Of a DNA stretch of 64,000 nucleotides, positions 16,563 to 25,433 are shown piece after piece; positions within the stretch are counted from its first letter, which is position 1, and every line of letters starts with the position of its first letter. Source of the DNA: Nocardia sp. NBC_00403 (GTDB taxonomy: Bacteria; Actinomycetota; Actinomycetes; Mycobacteriales; Mycobacteriaceae). The position numbers and the translations under genes are program-made. The stretch lies in NCBI RefSeq assembly GCF_036046055.1, contig NZ_CP107939.1:7254001-7318000 (forward strand), given 5' to 3'. The notes below the pieces were generated by a model that worked only from the letters and a program-made list of their open reading frames with translations, did no database searches and had not been told where the DNA came from.

Positions 16563-18089
16563 TCACACATCCGGCTGGCATCGAGGCGGATCCGGCAGGT
16601 CACCGCAGGCCACATTGCCGTGCGCGTTCAGCACATTCCGCCCCGCCTCGTCGGTCAGATAGCGCCGGAAACCGGCGGCCAGTGAGTCGCCGGGCAATTC
16701 CCCATAGCTGTAGACGAATTCGATCCCCCAGAACGGGTACGTGCGGTTGATCGCACTGTCACGGGACGCGGTGATGCCATTGACCGCCACGGTCGGCACT
16801 CCCGCTCTCGTCGCCTCGGAGAACTCGCTGTAGCCGATGGCGCCCGGCAGGTCTGCGACGGCTTGCAACATGTCCCTGGTGACCTGGACGTCGCAATGGG
16901 CGGCACTCGGCGGCGGGATGTCCTCCAGCGCCTTGCAGCTCACGTGCGATCGGATGACCTGCGGCTGGGTGAGCAGTCGCCGTTCGAAGGTATTCCTGGT
17001 CCCGGAACCGGGGATGCGATTGACGAGGACGATCGGCAGATCCGGCCCACCGACGTCGCGCCAGTTGATGATCCGATCCTGGTAGATGTCCTCGATCTGT
17101 GCGGCCGTCAGGCTGCGGACACCCACGCCAGGGTGCACGACCATAGTGAACAACGACAGACCGAGTGCCCGCTTGAGCAATGCCGCATACCCCTCGCCCT
17201 TCGGCCCGTCGGTGATCGCCAGCAGTTCGTGGTTGTCCTTGCCCTCCTCGATGAGCCGGTCGAGGCCGCGTTCGGTGCCCTCGAAGGCAAAGGTGAATTC
17301 GGCTCCGGTGCAACGCTTCCGGTACTGCACCGCGGCATCCTGGATGACGGGGGCGAACGCGGAAGACCCGACCAGCGTGAGTTTGCCCGCGGCACAGTCC
17401 AGCGGTGTCGGATCCGGCTCGACTGCGGCGACGACGAGCTGGACGACGATCACCAGCACCAGAAAAGCGGTGAGCGCCAGCATCACTCGGGACGCACCCG
17501 TGCGACTCTGGGTCTCCGTGACCGTCCCGCCTTTGATACCGCCTTGCAGCACCGGCGCGCGGTATTCCCCCGTCCCGTCGGAGCGCTGCAGGATGGCCAG
17601 GATCTTGTAGTGATCGCCGCGGTTCAACGACACCTTGGGCAGGTCGATGACGCCGATGCGCCCGATCGTGTCCTCCCGCACCGCGATTCCCGAGTCGCGG
17701 TCCAAACTGTCCGCGAGGCCGGGTTCGCTCAGCTCGGTCACCGCCATGCCGATGACCCGACGCTGCGGAAAGTGCAGGTGCAGGCCGACTCGGCCGGCAT
17801 CGGGTGCCTGATAGTCGCGGCTGTCGATGGTCGTGGCACCGCTGTTCTCGATGCGGACCAAGACGACAGACAGATCTTTCAGCTCCGGACTCGAGCCGTC
17901 CAGATCCGGGCGAAGCTGCGGCAGCACTCCGGGGAAGACCGATTCGATCTCACCGGTGACAGGCGTATCCATCTGCACGCGGTAGCCGAGCTGCCTGCGC
18001 CCCACGAAGACGAACTCCCACAGGAAAGCACCAGCCGACAACAGGATTGCGATAATCGCCAGCACGATCTCGACCGGAAAGTCGCCCAC
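16563..18089 (-). CDS. Membrane-anchored PstS-like solute-binding protein
   Basis: About 508 residues. An N-terminal helix (residues 3-27) is followed by a predicted cytoplasmic beta-rich domain of about 170 residues, a second helix near residue 215 (VMLALTAFLVLVIVVQLVVA, 20 residues), and an extracytoplasmic domain. The last domain has GSSAFAP, AITDGPKGEG, VGVRSLTAAQIEDIYQ, INWRDVGG and RIPGSGTRNTFERR, as in PstS-type phosphate-binding proteins. No pstCAB genes are nearby, so it may sense rather than transport. The TTG at 18107 is possible, but GTG at 18089 fits GGGGAG better. Confidence 0.75.
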   Translation of the reverse strand: MGDFPVEIVLAIIAILLSAGAFLWEFVFVGRRQLGYRVQMDTPVTGEIESVFPGVLPQLRPDLDGSSPELKDLSVVLVRIENSGATTIDSRDYQAPDAGRVGLHLHFPQRRVIGMAVTELSEPGLADSLDRDSGIAVREDTIGRIGVIDLPKVSLNRGDHYKILAILQRSDGTGEYRAPVLQGGIKGGTVTETQSRTGASRVMLALTAFLVLVIVVQLVVAAVEPDPTPLDCAAGKLTLVGSSAFAPVIQDAAVQYRKRCTGAEFTFAFEGTERGLDRLIEEGKDNHELLAITDGPKGEGYAALLKRALGLSLFTMVVHPGVGVRSLTAAQIEDIYQDRIINWRDVGGPDLPIVLVNRIPGSGTRNTFERRLLTQPQVIRSHVSCKALEDIPPPSAAHCDVQVTRDMLQAVADLPGAIGYSEFSEATRAGVPTVAVNGITASRDSAINRTYPFWGIEFVYSYGELPGDSLAAGFRRYLTDEAGRNVLNAHGNVACGDLPDPPRCQPDV

Positions 18090-18283
18090 CAGAAAACCAC
18101 TCCCCAAGAGATCGTCGTACCAACCATTTTCGGGTGCAATCGGCGATCAGCCCTTGGACGGCACCATTATTCGACAACAGTTAACCCGGCGGCCACCCGC
18201 GATGCATGGTCAGGGTGCCGCGATCGAGCCGATCTACCGCGCCGGGATCGCGCTGCGGGCAGCGGCGCAAACGCAGCCAGGCG

Positions 18284-19342
18284 TCACGCCGACTTGGTCC
18301 AGGCCAGCAGGTCGGCCAACGGCCACGTATTGATAACTCGTTCCGCCGCAACGCCATTCGCGACCGCTCGCTCGCAGCCGTAGCCCTGCCAGTCCAATTG
18401 GCCCGGCGCGTGTGCATCGGTGTCGATGGAAAACTCACAACCCATCTCGACCGCGAGCCGGATCAGCTGGGACGGCGGGTCGCGGCGCTCGGGGCGGCTG
18501 TTGATCTCGACGGCGGTGCCGTAGTGACGGCAGGCCTCGAACACGACTTCCGCGTCGAACCTCGACTCGGGACGGGTGCCGCGGGCCCCCTCGACGAGTC
18601 GGCCTGTGCAGTGCCCGAGCACGTCGACATTGGGGTTGGCCACGGCATAGACCATCCGCTTGGTCATCGTCTCGCTGTCGGCGCGCAGATGCGAATGCAC
18701 GCTGGCGACAACGATATCGAGCTCGGCGAGCAGATCGGCGTCCTGGTCGAGGGCGCCGTCGTCGAGGATATCCACCTCGATGCCGGTGAGGATACGAAAC
18801 GGTGCCAGCTGCTCGTTCAATTCCGCGATGACATCCAGCTGGCGACGTAACCGGCTCACCGAGAGTCCGTTGGCGACGGTCAGCCGCGGCGAATGGTCGG
18901 TGAGCGCGCAGTATTCGTGGCCGAGGGCCGCCGCGACGCCCATCATCTCTGCGATCGGGCTGCCACCGTCGGACCAGTCGGAATGGGTGTGCAGATCGCC
19001 GCGCAACCGGGCCCGCAGCGGCTTGCCCGGCACACCGATGGGCTGCGCGGCCGCACGCAGATCGAGCAGATACTGCGGTATCGCACCAGAACACGCCTGC
19101 TCGATCACGGCTGCGGTCTTCGGTCCGATACCGGCGATGTCACGCCAGCTGTGTGCTGCCCGATGCGAGGACACTTCATCGGAAGGCAGCTCCGCCACAA
19201 TGTCGGCGGCGCGCCGGTAGGCCTTCACTCGATGTGTCTCCGACCGCGAACGTTCCAGCCAGAAGCCGATCTCGCGCAGCGCCTCCACCGGACCCGGCAC
19301 ACCACTCGGGTCCGATTCAGCGATCGGATAATGGTCTGCCAC
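18284..19342 (-). CDS. PHP-domain phosphoesterase with helix-hairpin-helix N-terminus
   Basis: A 352-residue protein. The N-terminus resembles the HhH region of PolX-type polymerases (KAYRRAADIVAELP, DIAGIGPKTAAVIEQ). A PHP domain follows, with metal-ligand motifs RGDLHTHSDWSDG, HEYCALTDHSPRL, GIEVDILDDG, VVASVHSH and a final DTDAH. It looks like the exonuclease/phosphoesterase half of PolX without the polymerase palm, so it may process DNA ends. GTG start, 5 bases after the DHFR-like stop, so it is the second gene of that operon. Confidence 0.85.
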   Translation of the reverse strand: MADHYPIAESDPSGVPGPVEALREIGFWLERSRSETHRVKAYRRAADIVAELPSDEVSSHRAAHSWRDIAGIGPKTAAVIEQACSGAIPQYLLDLRAAAQPIGVPGKPLRARLRGDLHTHSDWSDGGSPIAEMMGVAAALGHEYCALTDHSPRLTVANGLSVSRLRRQLDVIAELNEQLAPFRILTGIEVDILDDGALDQDADLLAELDIVVASVHSHLRADSETMTKRMVYAVANPNVDVLGHCTGRLVEGARGTRPESRFDAEVVFEACRHYGTAVEINSRPERRDPPSQLIRLAVEMGCEFSIDTDAHAPGQLDWQGYGCERAVANGVAAERVINTWPLADLLAWTKSA

Positions 19343-19347
19343 AGCGG

Positions 19348-19929
19348 TTAGTGAATCCTGCTGTACTTCATGAAGGCCACCCCGTCCTCGAACACCCGGC
19401 TGGTGATCATCCGGAACCTGGCCGCATCGGGCAGCCGCGGACCGGAACCGAACAGCGACCGGCCCCGGCCGAGCACGATCGGATACAGCTTGAGGAAGAT
19501 CTGGTCGATCTCCGGCAGCAGCACCTGGGCGAGCTCACCACCGCCGCACAGCCAGATCCCGAGCCCGTCCTCGCGCTTGAGCTCACGCACCTTCGCCAGC
19601 GGGTCGGCGGAGATCAGCTCCACCGCGGGATCGGGACTCTCCGGCAACGTCGTCGACACCACGAACTGCCGCAGATGCGCATACGGGGTCGAGGTCCCGG
19701 TCCTGACACCGAAGTCGTGGGTCTTGCGTCCCATCAGCACCGTATCGAAGTAGTGGTTGTGCTTGTCGATGCCAAGGGCCTCCCGCACCTTCGTCGGCAG
19801 CGTTTCCGGGTACTGCGCGGTGATCGCCGGGCCGTGATCACCTCCCACCGGGAAGAAATCGACCGAGCCGTCCTCGGTGGCGATGAATCCATCGATGGTC
19901 GATGCGACGTAGTAGGTGAGCTTGCGCAT
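19348..19929 (-). CDS. Dihydrofolate reductase / RibD C-terminal family protein
   Basis: A 193-residue protein with the N-terminal YVASTIDGFIATEDGSVDF, a GRKTHDFG segment and GIWLCGGGELAQVLL, which form the NADPH-binding DHFR-like fold of the RibD C-terminal family. These proteins are usually reductases of unknown substrate. It heads a two-gene operon with the PHP protein. A second, only distantly similar member lies at 38195. Confidence 0.85.
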   Translation of the reverse strand: MRKLTYYVASTIDGFIATEDGSVDFFPVGGDHGPAITAQYPETLPTKVREALGIDKHNHYFDTVLMGRKTHDFGVRTGTSTPYAHLRQFVVSTTLPESPDPAVELISADPLAKVRELKREDGLGIWLCGGGELAQVLLPEIDQIFLKLYPIVLGRGRSLFGSGPRLPDAARFRMITSRVFEDGVAFMKYSRIH

Positions 19930-20040
19930 GAATCAGCACTCCTCGACAGGGTGTGACGATGCATGGGGTACAGGCTTGCGCATATGTCCTTCCTCCACGG
20001 TCGGCGTGACTCCCGAACCGCCTAGAAGAACGGTAGCTCG

Positions 20041-20907
20041 CTAGTGTGTCCGGGGGCGAGGCTTCGGCTGGCAGCGTGGGCAGGAATAGGACGAGCGGTT
20101 CATGAAACGCTCACGACGGATCGCCGCGCCGCAGCGGCGGCAGGGTTCGTCCTCGCGGCCATAAACGGCCAGCGAGCGCTCGAAGTAGCCGGATTGACCG
20201 TTCACGTTCACATACAACGCGTCGAACGAGGTGCCGCCCGCGGCGAGCGCCTCGCCCATCACGACGCCGACCTCGGCCAGCAGGGTGCGCAGGGCGGGTC
20301 TGGTCAGTCCGGAGGCCGACCGGTTGCCATGTATTTTGGCTCGCCACAGGGACTCGTCGGCATAGATGTTGCCGATACCGGAAACCACGGATTGGTCGAG
20401 CAGCAGGCGTTTGATCTCGCTGTCTTTGGTGCGCAGCGTGGACACCACGGACTCGGAGTCGAAGAGCGGATCCAGCGGGTCGCGAGCGATGTGCGCAACG
20501 GGCTCGGGCAGCAGCGTGCCCTCGACTGTGACCAGCGGTGCGAGGGCCCAGCCGCCGAAGGTCCGTTGATCGACGAAGCGCAACTGGGTGCCGTCGTCGA
20601 GGGTGGCGAGGATGTGGGCGTGTTTCTCCACCGGAGTATCGGCGGGCTGCACCAGCATCTGCCCGCTCATCCCCAGGTGCACGACCAATGCGGTGTCGGG
20701 ATCGTCGAAGGTGAGCCACAGGTACTTGCCGCGGCGCTCCGCCGCGGCCACGCGCAGCCCGGTCATCCTGGCAGCCAGATCGGCGGCGCCCTCGAGGTGC
20801 CTGCGCACCGATCGGGGGTGGGTCACCGTCACCGATTCGACGACATGGCCGACCACATGCTCGGCCAGTCCACGCCGGACAACCTCGACCTCGGGGAGTT
20901 CGGGCAC
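20041..20907 (-). CDS. mutM: Formamidopyrimidine-DNA glycosylase MutM (Fpg)
   Basis: A 288-residue base-excision repair enzyme that removes 8-oxoguanine and cleaves the abasic site. The mature N-terminus [13 protein letters not shown] carries the catalytic Pro and Glu. The C-terminal zinc finger CRRCG...CPRC (about 248-271) and the helix-two-turn-helix ([17 protein letters not shown]) are present. It starts at GTG, one base after the rnc stop. Rnc-mutM order matches other actinobacteria. Confidence 0.96.
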   Translation of the reverse strand: MPELPEVEVVRRGLAEHVVGHVVESVTVTHPRSVRRHLEGAADLAARMTGLRVAAAERRGKYLWLTFDDPDTALVVHLGMSGQMLVQPADTPVEKHAHILATLDDGTQLRFVDQRTFGGWALAPLVTVEGTLLPEPVAHIARDPLDPLFDSESVVSTLRTKDSEIKRLLLDQSVVSGIGNIYADESLWRAKIHGNRSASGLTRPALRTLLAEVGVVMGEALAAGGTSFDALYVNVNGQSGYFERSLAVYGREDEPCRRCGAAIRRERFMNRSSYSCPRCQPKPRPRTH

Positions 20908-20908
20908 G

Positions 20909-21631
20909 TCAGGCTTCGGCGGTCAGTGCCTGGTAGGCGGCGCCCGCAGCCTTCTGCTCCGCTTCCTTCTTGGATCGGCCGATGCCGGAACCGTACGGGC
21001 GGCCGCCGATCACCGTGGTCGCGGTGAATTCCTTGTCGTGGTCGGGGCCCGTCGAAGTGATCTCGTAGCTGGGTACACCGAGGCCGCGTTCGGCGGTGAG
21101 CTCCTGCAGGCTGGTCTTCCAGTCGAGGCCCGCCCCCATTCGGGGACCGCGCTCGAGCAGGTCGGCGAACAGCCGCAGCACTACCTCACGCGCCACATCG
21201 ATGCCGTGCTCGAGATGCACCGCTCCGAGCAGCGACTCCATGCCGTCGGCGAGAATACTCGGCTTGTCCCGACCGCCGGTGAGCTCTTCGCCCTTACCCA
21301 GCAGCAAGTGCACGCCGAGGCCGCCTTCGCCCAGTCCACGCGCCACCTCGGCGAGTGCGTGCATGTTCACCACGCTCGCCCGCAGCTTTGCCAGTTCGCC
21401 CTCGGACTTGTCCGGGTGCTCGTGGTACAGCCGCTCGGTGATGCTCAGGCCGAGGACCGAGTCGCCGAGGAATTCCAAGCGCTCATTGGTCGGCAGCCCA
21501 CCGTTTTCATAGGCGTAGGACCGGTGGGTCAGCGCGAGGCGCAACAAATCCGGCTGCACGCCGACGCCGAGCGCGGCGAGCAGCCGGTCATGATCACCGG
21601 AGGGGCCCGGTTCGTCCTTACTGACGGTCAC
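20909..21631 (-). CDS. rnc: Ribonuclease III
   Basis: A double-strand RNA endonuclease needed for rRNA processing. The signature [14 protein letters not shown] is followed by a C-terminal dsRNA-binding domain ([37 protein letters not shown]). I use the GTG at 21631 (240 residues), because longer in-frame starts would overlap rpmF. No strong ribosome site is seen there, so it may rely on coupling with rpmF 22 bases upstream. Confidence 0.93.
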   Translation of the reverse strand: MTVSKDEPGPSGDHDRLLAALGVGVQPDLLRLALTHRSYAYENGGLPTNERLEFLGDSVLGLSITERLYHEHPDKSEGELAKLRASVVNMHALAEVARGLGEGGLGVHLLLGKGEELTGGRDKPSILADGMESLLGAVHLEHGIDVAREVVLRLFADLLERGPRMGAGLDWKTSLQELTAERGLGVPSYEITSTGPDHDKEFTATTVIGGRPYGSGIGRSKKEAEQKAAGAAYQALTAEA

Positions 21632-21653
21632 GTCGATACGACAGGTCGAACGA

Positions 21654-21836
21654 TCAGACAGCAGCGGTGACCTGGCGGCCCTTGTACGTGCCGCAGGAGG
21701 GGCACGCGATGTGCGGCAGCGTCTTCTCGCCGCAGGCACGGTTCGGGCACGTGATCAGGGTCGGCGCGGTGGCCTTCCACTGACTGCGCCGCGACCTGGT
21801 GTTGGAACGGGACATCCGGCGCTTGGGAACGGCCAC
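21654..21836 (-). CDS. rpmF: 50S ribosomal protein L32
   Basis: A 60-residue protein starting [19 protein letters not shown] with two CxxC pairs (CPNRACGEK has one variant spacing and CPSC the other), typical of zinc-binding L32. It lies between the DUF177 gene and rnc, as in many bacteria. A large-ribosomal-subunit component. Confidence 0.97.
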   Translation of the reverse strand: MAVPKRRMSRSNTRSRRSQWKATAPTLITCPNRACGEKTLPHIACPSCGTYKGRQVTAAV

Positions 21837-21898
21837 GACTACTTCTCCTCTTGTCTTATTGCTTGCCAGTTCACAGATCGGTCTTGCTGATCCGGGTC

Positions 21899-22528
21899 TT
21901 AATGATCGGGGTCGGCGGCACCCGAATCGGGGCTGCCACTGCCGGGCGACTCGGTGGCGAACTTCGCCAACCCGGCCCAGCGAGGGTCAAGTATCTCATG
22001 CCCATGGCCGGAACCCGCAATCGCCATCCGTACACCGCATTCCGGGCACAGTCCCGCGCAGTCCGGAGAGCACAACGGCTGCAACGGAAGCTCGAGACCG
22101 ATGGCGTCGATGATCACCGGTTCCAGGTCGATAGTGTCGTCGATCAGACGGTGGATCTCGTCGTCCTCGGTGGTCTGCTCGGTCGCGCTGTCCGGGTAGG
22201 CGAACAGCTCGGTCAGGTTGAGCTCCACCTCACCGGTGAACGGTTCCAGGCAGCGCGTGCACTCCCCCGCCGTCGACGCCGCCACCGTTCCGGTGACCAG
22301 CACACCCTCGGACACCGCTTGCAGTTGCAGGTCGAGTTCGACATCGGAACCCGCGGGTATGGCGATCAGGTCCAGCCCGATTCGATCCTTCGTGGTGACG
22401 ATGCGATGGAACTCCTGCATCGTTCCCGGGCGACGGCCCAGGCTGCGAGTGTCCAGCACAAAGAACGCGTCCGGATTGCGGCGCGCAGCCGCATGGGGAC
22501 GCGAGGCAGAACCGGAACCGGCGGACAT
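21899..22528 (-). CDS. DUF177 / YceD family protein
   Basis: About 209 residues. The core [20 protein letters not shown] and [17 protein letters not shown] give the four-cysteine pattern of the DUF177 family, which is almost always paired with rpmF and linked to 23S rRNA or large-subunit assembly. ATG at 22528 is used; a GTG at 22540 is in frame. The N-terminal Ala/Ser-rich stretch and the acidic C-terminus ([10 protein letters not shown]) are poorly conserved. Confidence 0.88.
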   Translation of the reverse strand: MSAGSGSASRPHAAARRNPDAFFVLDTRSLGRRPGTMQEFHRIVTTKDRIGLDLIAIPAGSDVELDLQLQAVSEGVLVTGTVAASTAGECTRCLEPFTGEVELNLTELFAYPDSATEQTTEDDEIHRLIDDTIDLEPVIIDAIGLELPLQPLCSPDCAGLCPECGVRMAIAGSGHGHEILDPRWAGLAKFATESPGSGSPDSGAADPDH

Positions 22529-22630
22529 CACGAAACTCACTCACGTTCGAAGGAAATGGGCAACCACACCACAATACGCGAGGGGTCACCCGAAGCCCAA
22601 AACGCCACCGCCGTCCCAGCCGGTAGGCGG

Positions 22631-23377
22631 CTAGCGGCGATATTCCCCCGCATAGTCCGGCGCACCCGCGCCGGAGCGCAGCTGGTGGCGACCACGACCG
22701 ACGATACGCAGGGTGCTGTCGAGGGCCTCCTCGAATTCGGCGAGCTTGCTGTCGACGTAGTGGTCACACTCGTCGCGCATGCGGTCGGCCTCGGCGTGCG
22801 CCGCGTCGATCACGCGCGCCGACTCGGCGTGCGCGGCCCGCACCACCTCGGTCTGTGCGACAAGGCGATCCCGCTCGGCCTGCCCCTCCGCGACCGAGCG
22901 GTCATAGGAGGCCTGGCCCGCCTCGGCCATGCGCTCGGATTCCGTGCGGGCCCGGCCGGTGACGGCCTCGAATTCGGCATTGCCGTCGGCGACGACGCGG
23001 TCGGCCTCGGCCTGCGCGGTGTTCACCAGATGATCGGCGTGCGCGCTCGCCTCGGCCACCATGCGATCGGCATGCGCCTTGGCGTCGGCGAGGATCCGAT
23101 CGGCCTCCTCGCGCGCGGATTCGACGGTCGCACGGGCCTGCTCATCGGCGCTTGTCACCGTCGTCTCGGCGGCCGAGCGGGCATCCGAGACGATCTTGTC
23201 GCGATGGTCGAGCACGTCCTGGGCGTCGTCGAGTTCGCCGGGCAACGCGTCACGCACGTCGTCGAGCAGCTCGAGCACATCACCACGCGGCACAATGCAG
23301 CTGCGAGTCGGCGGGATGCCGCGCGCCTCCTCGACGATGGCGACCAGCTCGTCGAGTGCTTCGAATACGCGATACAT
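22631..23377 (-). CDS. sepIVA: SepIVA / DivIVA-like septation protein
   Basis: A 248-residue coiled-coil protein whose start MYRVFEALDELVAIVEEAR and end VGRGRHQLRSGAG match the mycobacterial septal protein SepIVA (Rv2927c in M. tuberculosis, from memory). The middle (about 60-215) is a continuous coiled coil with repeated AxADRxVA heptads. It takes part in septation and polar growth. ATG at 23377 matches the family N-terminus. Its neighbours DUF177, rpmF and rnc are the same as in mycobacteria. Confidence 0.9.
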   Translation of the reverse strand: MYRVFEALDELVAIVEEARGIPPTRSCIVPRGDVLELLDDVRDALPGELDDAQDVLDHRDKIVSDARSAAETTVTSADEQARATVESAREEADRILADAKAHADRMVAEASAHADHLVNTAQAEADRVVADGNAEFEAVTGRARTESERMAEAGQASYDRSVAEGQAERDRLVAQTEVVRAAHAESARVIDAAHAEADRMRDECDHYVDSKLAEFEEALDSTLRIVGRGRHQLRSGAGAPDYAGEYRR

Positions 23378-23503
23378 GCTCACTACCCCACTCTCCTGCG
23401 GACTACGGCGAACTTTCTCACCGAGGCCCAGTGTGCCCCTCGTCACCGTAAGTGCCGAGTCACCCTCCGGTGTGTCGTGCCAGTGTCTCGCACGCCACAA
23501 AAT

Positions 23504-23528
23504 CAAGTGGAGGATCTACCTCCACTTG
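23504..23528. promoter_or_regulatory. Palindrome CAAGTGGAGG-N5-CCTCCACTTG
   Basis: Perfect 10-bp arms (23504-23513 and 23519-23528) with spacer ATCTA. It lies about 127 bases upstream of sepIVA and 245 upstream of gtrA. It may be an operator, or a hairpin in a leader transcript. Confidence 0.55.
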
Positions 23529-23655
23529 GTGTTACATTTATCCAGAAGGTCGGCACAAGATCTTCATAAGCGAATCCCAGGCCCCCACCGGGACAGTGGG
23601 ACAGGAGGACGCCGAAGGGTGGACACCCAGAAGCCGACGATTGATAAGTTCCAAC

Positions 23656-23675
23656 TGTTCAGTACATACTGAACA
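23656..23675. promoter_or_regulatory. Palindrome TGTTCAGTA-CA-TACTGAACA upstream of gtrA
   Basis: Perfect 9-bp arms around a 2-base centre, 98 bases upstream of the gtrA-type start. The form is typical of TetR, MarR or PadR operators; no regulator gene of these types lies adjacent. Confidence 0.6.
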
Positions 23676-23772
23676 CGCAGTAACCAAGGAACTTGCTCGA
23701 GACCTCGGCGGGAAGGAAAGCGATGACCATCGCTGTTGTCCCCACCAAAGGCTCTGTTCGATCGGAAAGACA

Positions 23773-24285
23773 ATGACTGTTCTGGAAATCCCGCGACCGA
23801 CGGTCGCCAGCATCTACACCCCCTGGGCTGGCCCGTACCCGGTGCTGCGGTCGGCAGCGTCGGTTGCCCCCCGGTTCGAACAGCTCATGCAGTACCTGCG
23901 CGGCGACCGCCCCTTCGCCCAGCTGATCCGTTTCGCACTGGTCGGCGGATCGAGCAATATCGCCTACGTCCTGCTGTTCTTCGCGATGCACGGCATCGGT
24001 CCCCTGATCGCCAACGTGGTCGGGTCGATCGTCAGCACCATCATCGCCAACGAGCTGCACCGCCAGCTCACCTTCCACGCGTCCGGCCGGGTCGGCTGGT
24101 TCACCGCACAGTGGGAAGGTGGCGGCCTGGCGCTGATCGGCCTCGGCATCACCACGGCGGGGCTGGCCGCCCTCGATGTCTGGACACCCGGCATCGGCGG
24201 AGCCGCAGAAGCCGCCGCAATCCTCGGAATCACGGCGGTCGTCGGCGGAATGCGCTTCCTGGCCCTGCGTGGCCTGGTCTTCTGA
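23773..24285 (+). CDS. GtrA-like small membrane protein
   Basis: A 170-residue protein with four predicted transmembrane segments (around 55-75, 80-100, 115-135 and 145-165). The signature FALVGGSSNIAYVLLFF and VGSIVSTIIANELHRQLTF belong to the GtrA family, which is involved in flipping polyprenyl-linked sugars or in polysaccharide synthesis. ATG at 23773 has GGAAAG upstream. It lies alone between the sepIVA and coaD blocks. Confidence 0.88.
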   Translation: MTVLEIPRPTVASIYTPWAGPYPVLRSAASVAPRFEQLMQYLRGDRPFAQLIRFALVGGSSNIAYVLLFFAMHGIGPLIANVVGSIVSTIIANELHRQLTFHASGRVGWFTAQWEGGGLALIGLGITTAGLAALDVWTPGIGGAAEAAAILGITAVVGGMRFLALRGLVF

Positions 24286-24309
24286 GACCTTCGATATCAG
24301 CCCGAACAC

Positions 24310-24348
24310 ATCCGCCCCGGCGCCAAGATTTCTGGCGCCGGGGCGGAT
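24310..24348. terminator. Bidirectional terminator between gtrA and coaD
   Basis: A perfect 16-bp stem (24310-24325 with 24333-24348, 7-base loop) lies between two convergent genes. On the plus strand it is followed by TTGCGTTT. A very stable shared terminator. Confidence 0.88.
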
Positions 24349-24368
24349 TTGCGTTTCGGGGTAACTGT

Positions 24369-24854
24369 CTAGCTGCGCTGCTCGGCGAGGCGATCCAGGA
24401 GACGCTTGTGGACCGAAGGCGGAAGCATGTCGGTGACATCACCACCGAAGGCCGCCACCTCCTTGACCAAGGAGCTGGACAGGAAGCTGAACAACGGGTT
24501 GGTGGCGATGAAGAAGGTGTCGACTCCGGAGAGCTTCTTGTTCATCTGTGCCATCTGCAGCTCGTAGCCGAAGTCACCCGCGTCGCGCAGGCCCTTGACG
24601 ATCGCGGTGATGCCCTGCCCCCGCGCGAAATCGACAAGCAGGCCGTACCACGACTCCACCCGAATGTTGGGCAGGTGGGCAGTGGCCTCGCGCAGCATCT
24701 CCATGCGTTCCTCGACGCTGAACATGCCCTTCTTGCTCTTGTTGATCATGACGGTCACCACGACCTCGTCGAACTGGGCCGAGGCCCGGTTGAAGACGTC
24801 GATGTGTCCATTGGTCACCGGGTCGAACGAGCCCGGGCACAACGCTCCTGCCAT
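24369..24854 (-). CDS. coaD: Phosphopantetheine adenylyltransferase
   Basis: A 161-residue nucleotidyltransferase that makes dephospho-CoA, the penultimate step of CoA synthesis. The N-terminal [16 protein letters not shown] contains the T-x-G-H motif, and [16 protein letters not shown] the ISSS-type segment. Three bases separate it from the rsmD stop. Third gene of the pyc-rsmD-coaD operon, as in mycobacteria. Confidence 0.97.
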   Translation of the reverse strand: MAGALCPGSFDPVTNGHIDVFNRASAQFDEVVVTVMINKSKKGMFSVEERMEMLREATAHLPNIRVESWYGLLVDFARGQGITAIVKGLRDAGDFGYELQMAQMNKKLSGVDTFFIATNPLFSFLSSSLVKEVAAFGGDVTDMLPPSVHKRLLDRLAEQRS

Positions 24855-24857
24855 AGC

Positions 24858-25433
24858 TCAAACGCTAGCAGGCGGGCGGCCGACGAATTCCGCGAGCTCG
24901 ATCCTGGTCTCGCCGTACTTGCGCGCCTTCGCCGGGAAATACCCTGCGGGCCAATCGATCTCGGGCGAGCGGATGGAGCGTTCCACCACGACGAGCGCGC
25001 CGGGCGCGAGCCAGCCGCGCTCGGCGAGGGCACGGACATCATCGGTCACCGCGGCGGTGTCCACGTCATACGGCGGATCGGACAGCGCGAGGTCGTAGTC
25101 ACCGGCGCCGGCGTGCGCCAAGACGGCCGTGACCGCGCCGACGCGCAGTTCCGCGCCGGGCAAGCCGAGATCGGCAATATTGCCGCGCACGATCGCAGCA
25201 GCCTTGCGGTCGGACTCGATCAGCAGCGCGTGCCGGGCGCCACGCGACAGCGCCTCGAGGCCGAGCGCGCCCGAACCCGCGTAGAGATCGAGCACGCGCA
25301 CGCCGTCGAAGTCCATCCGCGCCTCCAGCGCGCTGAACAGCGCCTCACGCACCCGGTCCGAGGTAGGCCTTGTGCCTGCGGGCGGCACCCGTAGCCGCCG
25401 CCCGCCCGCTGTTCCCGCAACGATCCGTGTCAT
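24858..25433 (-). CDS. rsmD: 16S rRNA (guanine966-N2)-methyltransferase RsmD
   Basis: A 191-residue SAM-dependent methyltransferase with the N-terminal GGRRLRVPPAGTRPTSDRVREALFS, the glycine motif DLYAGSGALGLEALSRGA and the catalytic DPPYDV. It methylates G966 of 16S rRNA. The ATG overlaps the pyc stop (ATGA), so it is translationally coupled to pyc. Confidence 0.95.
   Translation of the reverse strand: MTRIVAGTAGGRRLRVPPAGTRPTSDRVREALFSALEARMDFDGVRVLDLYAGSGALGLEALSRGARHALLIESDRKAAAIVRGNIADLGLPGAELRVGAVTAVLAHAGAGDYDLALSDPPYDVDTAAVTDDVRALAERGWLAPGALVVVERSIRSPEIDWPAGYFPAKARKYGETRIELAEFVGRPPASV

Larger units (their letters stand above)
23378..23772. other. Divergent intergenic region sepIVA-gtrA with two palindromes
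   Basis: A 395-base gap without a convincing gene; a longer gtrA ORF through it lacks start signals. Two strong inverted repeats (23504-23528 and 23656-23675) are listed separately. Otherwise I see only possible promoters. Confidence 0.7.
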
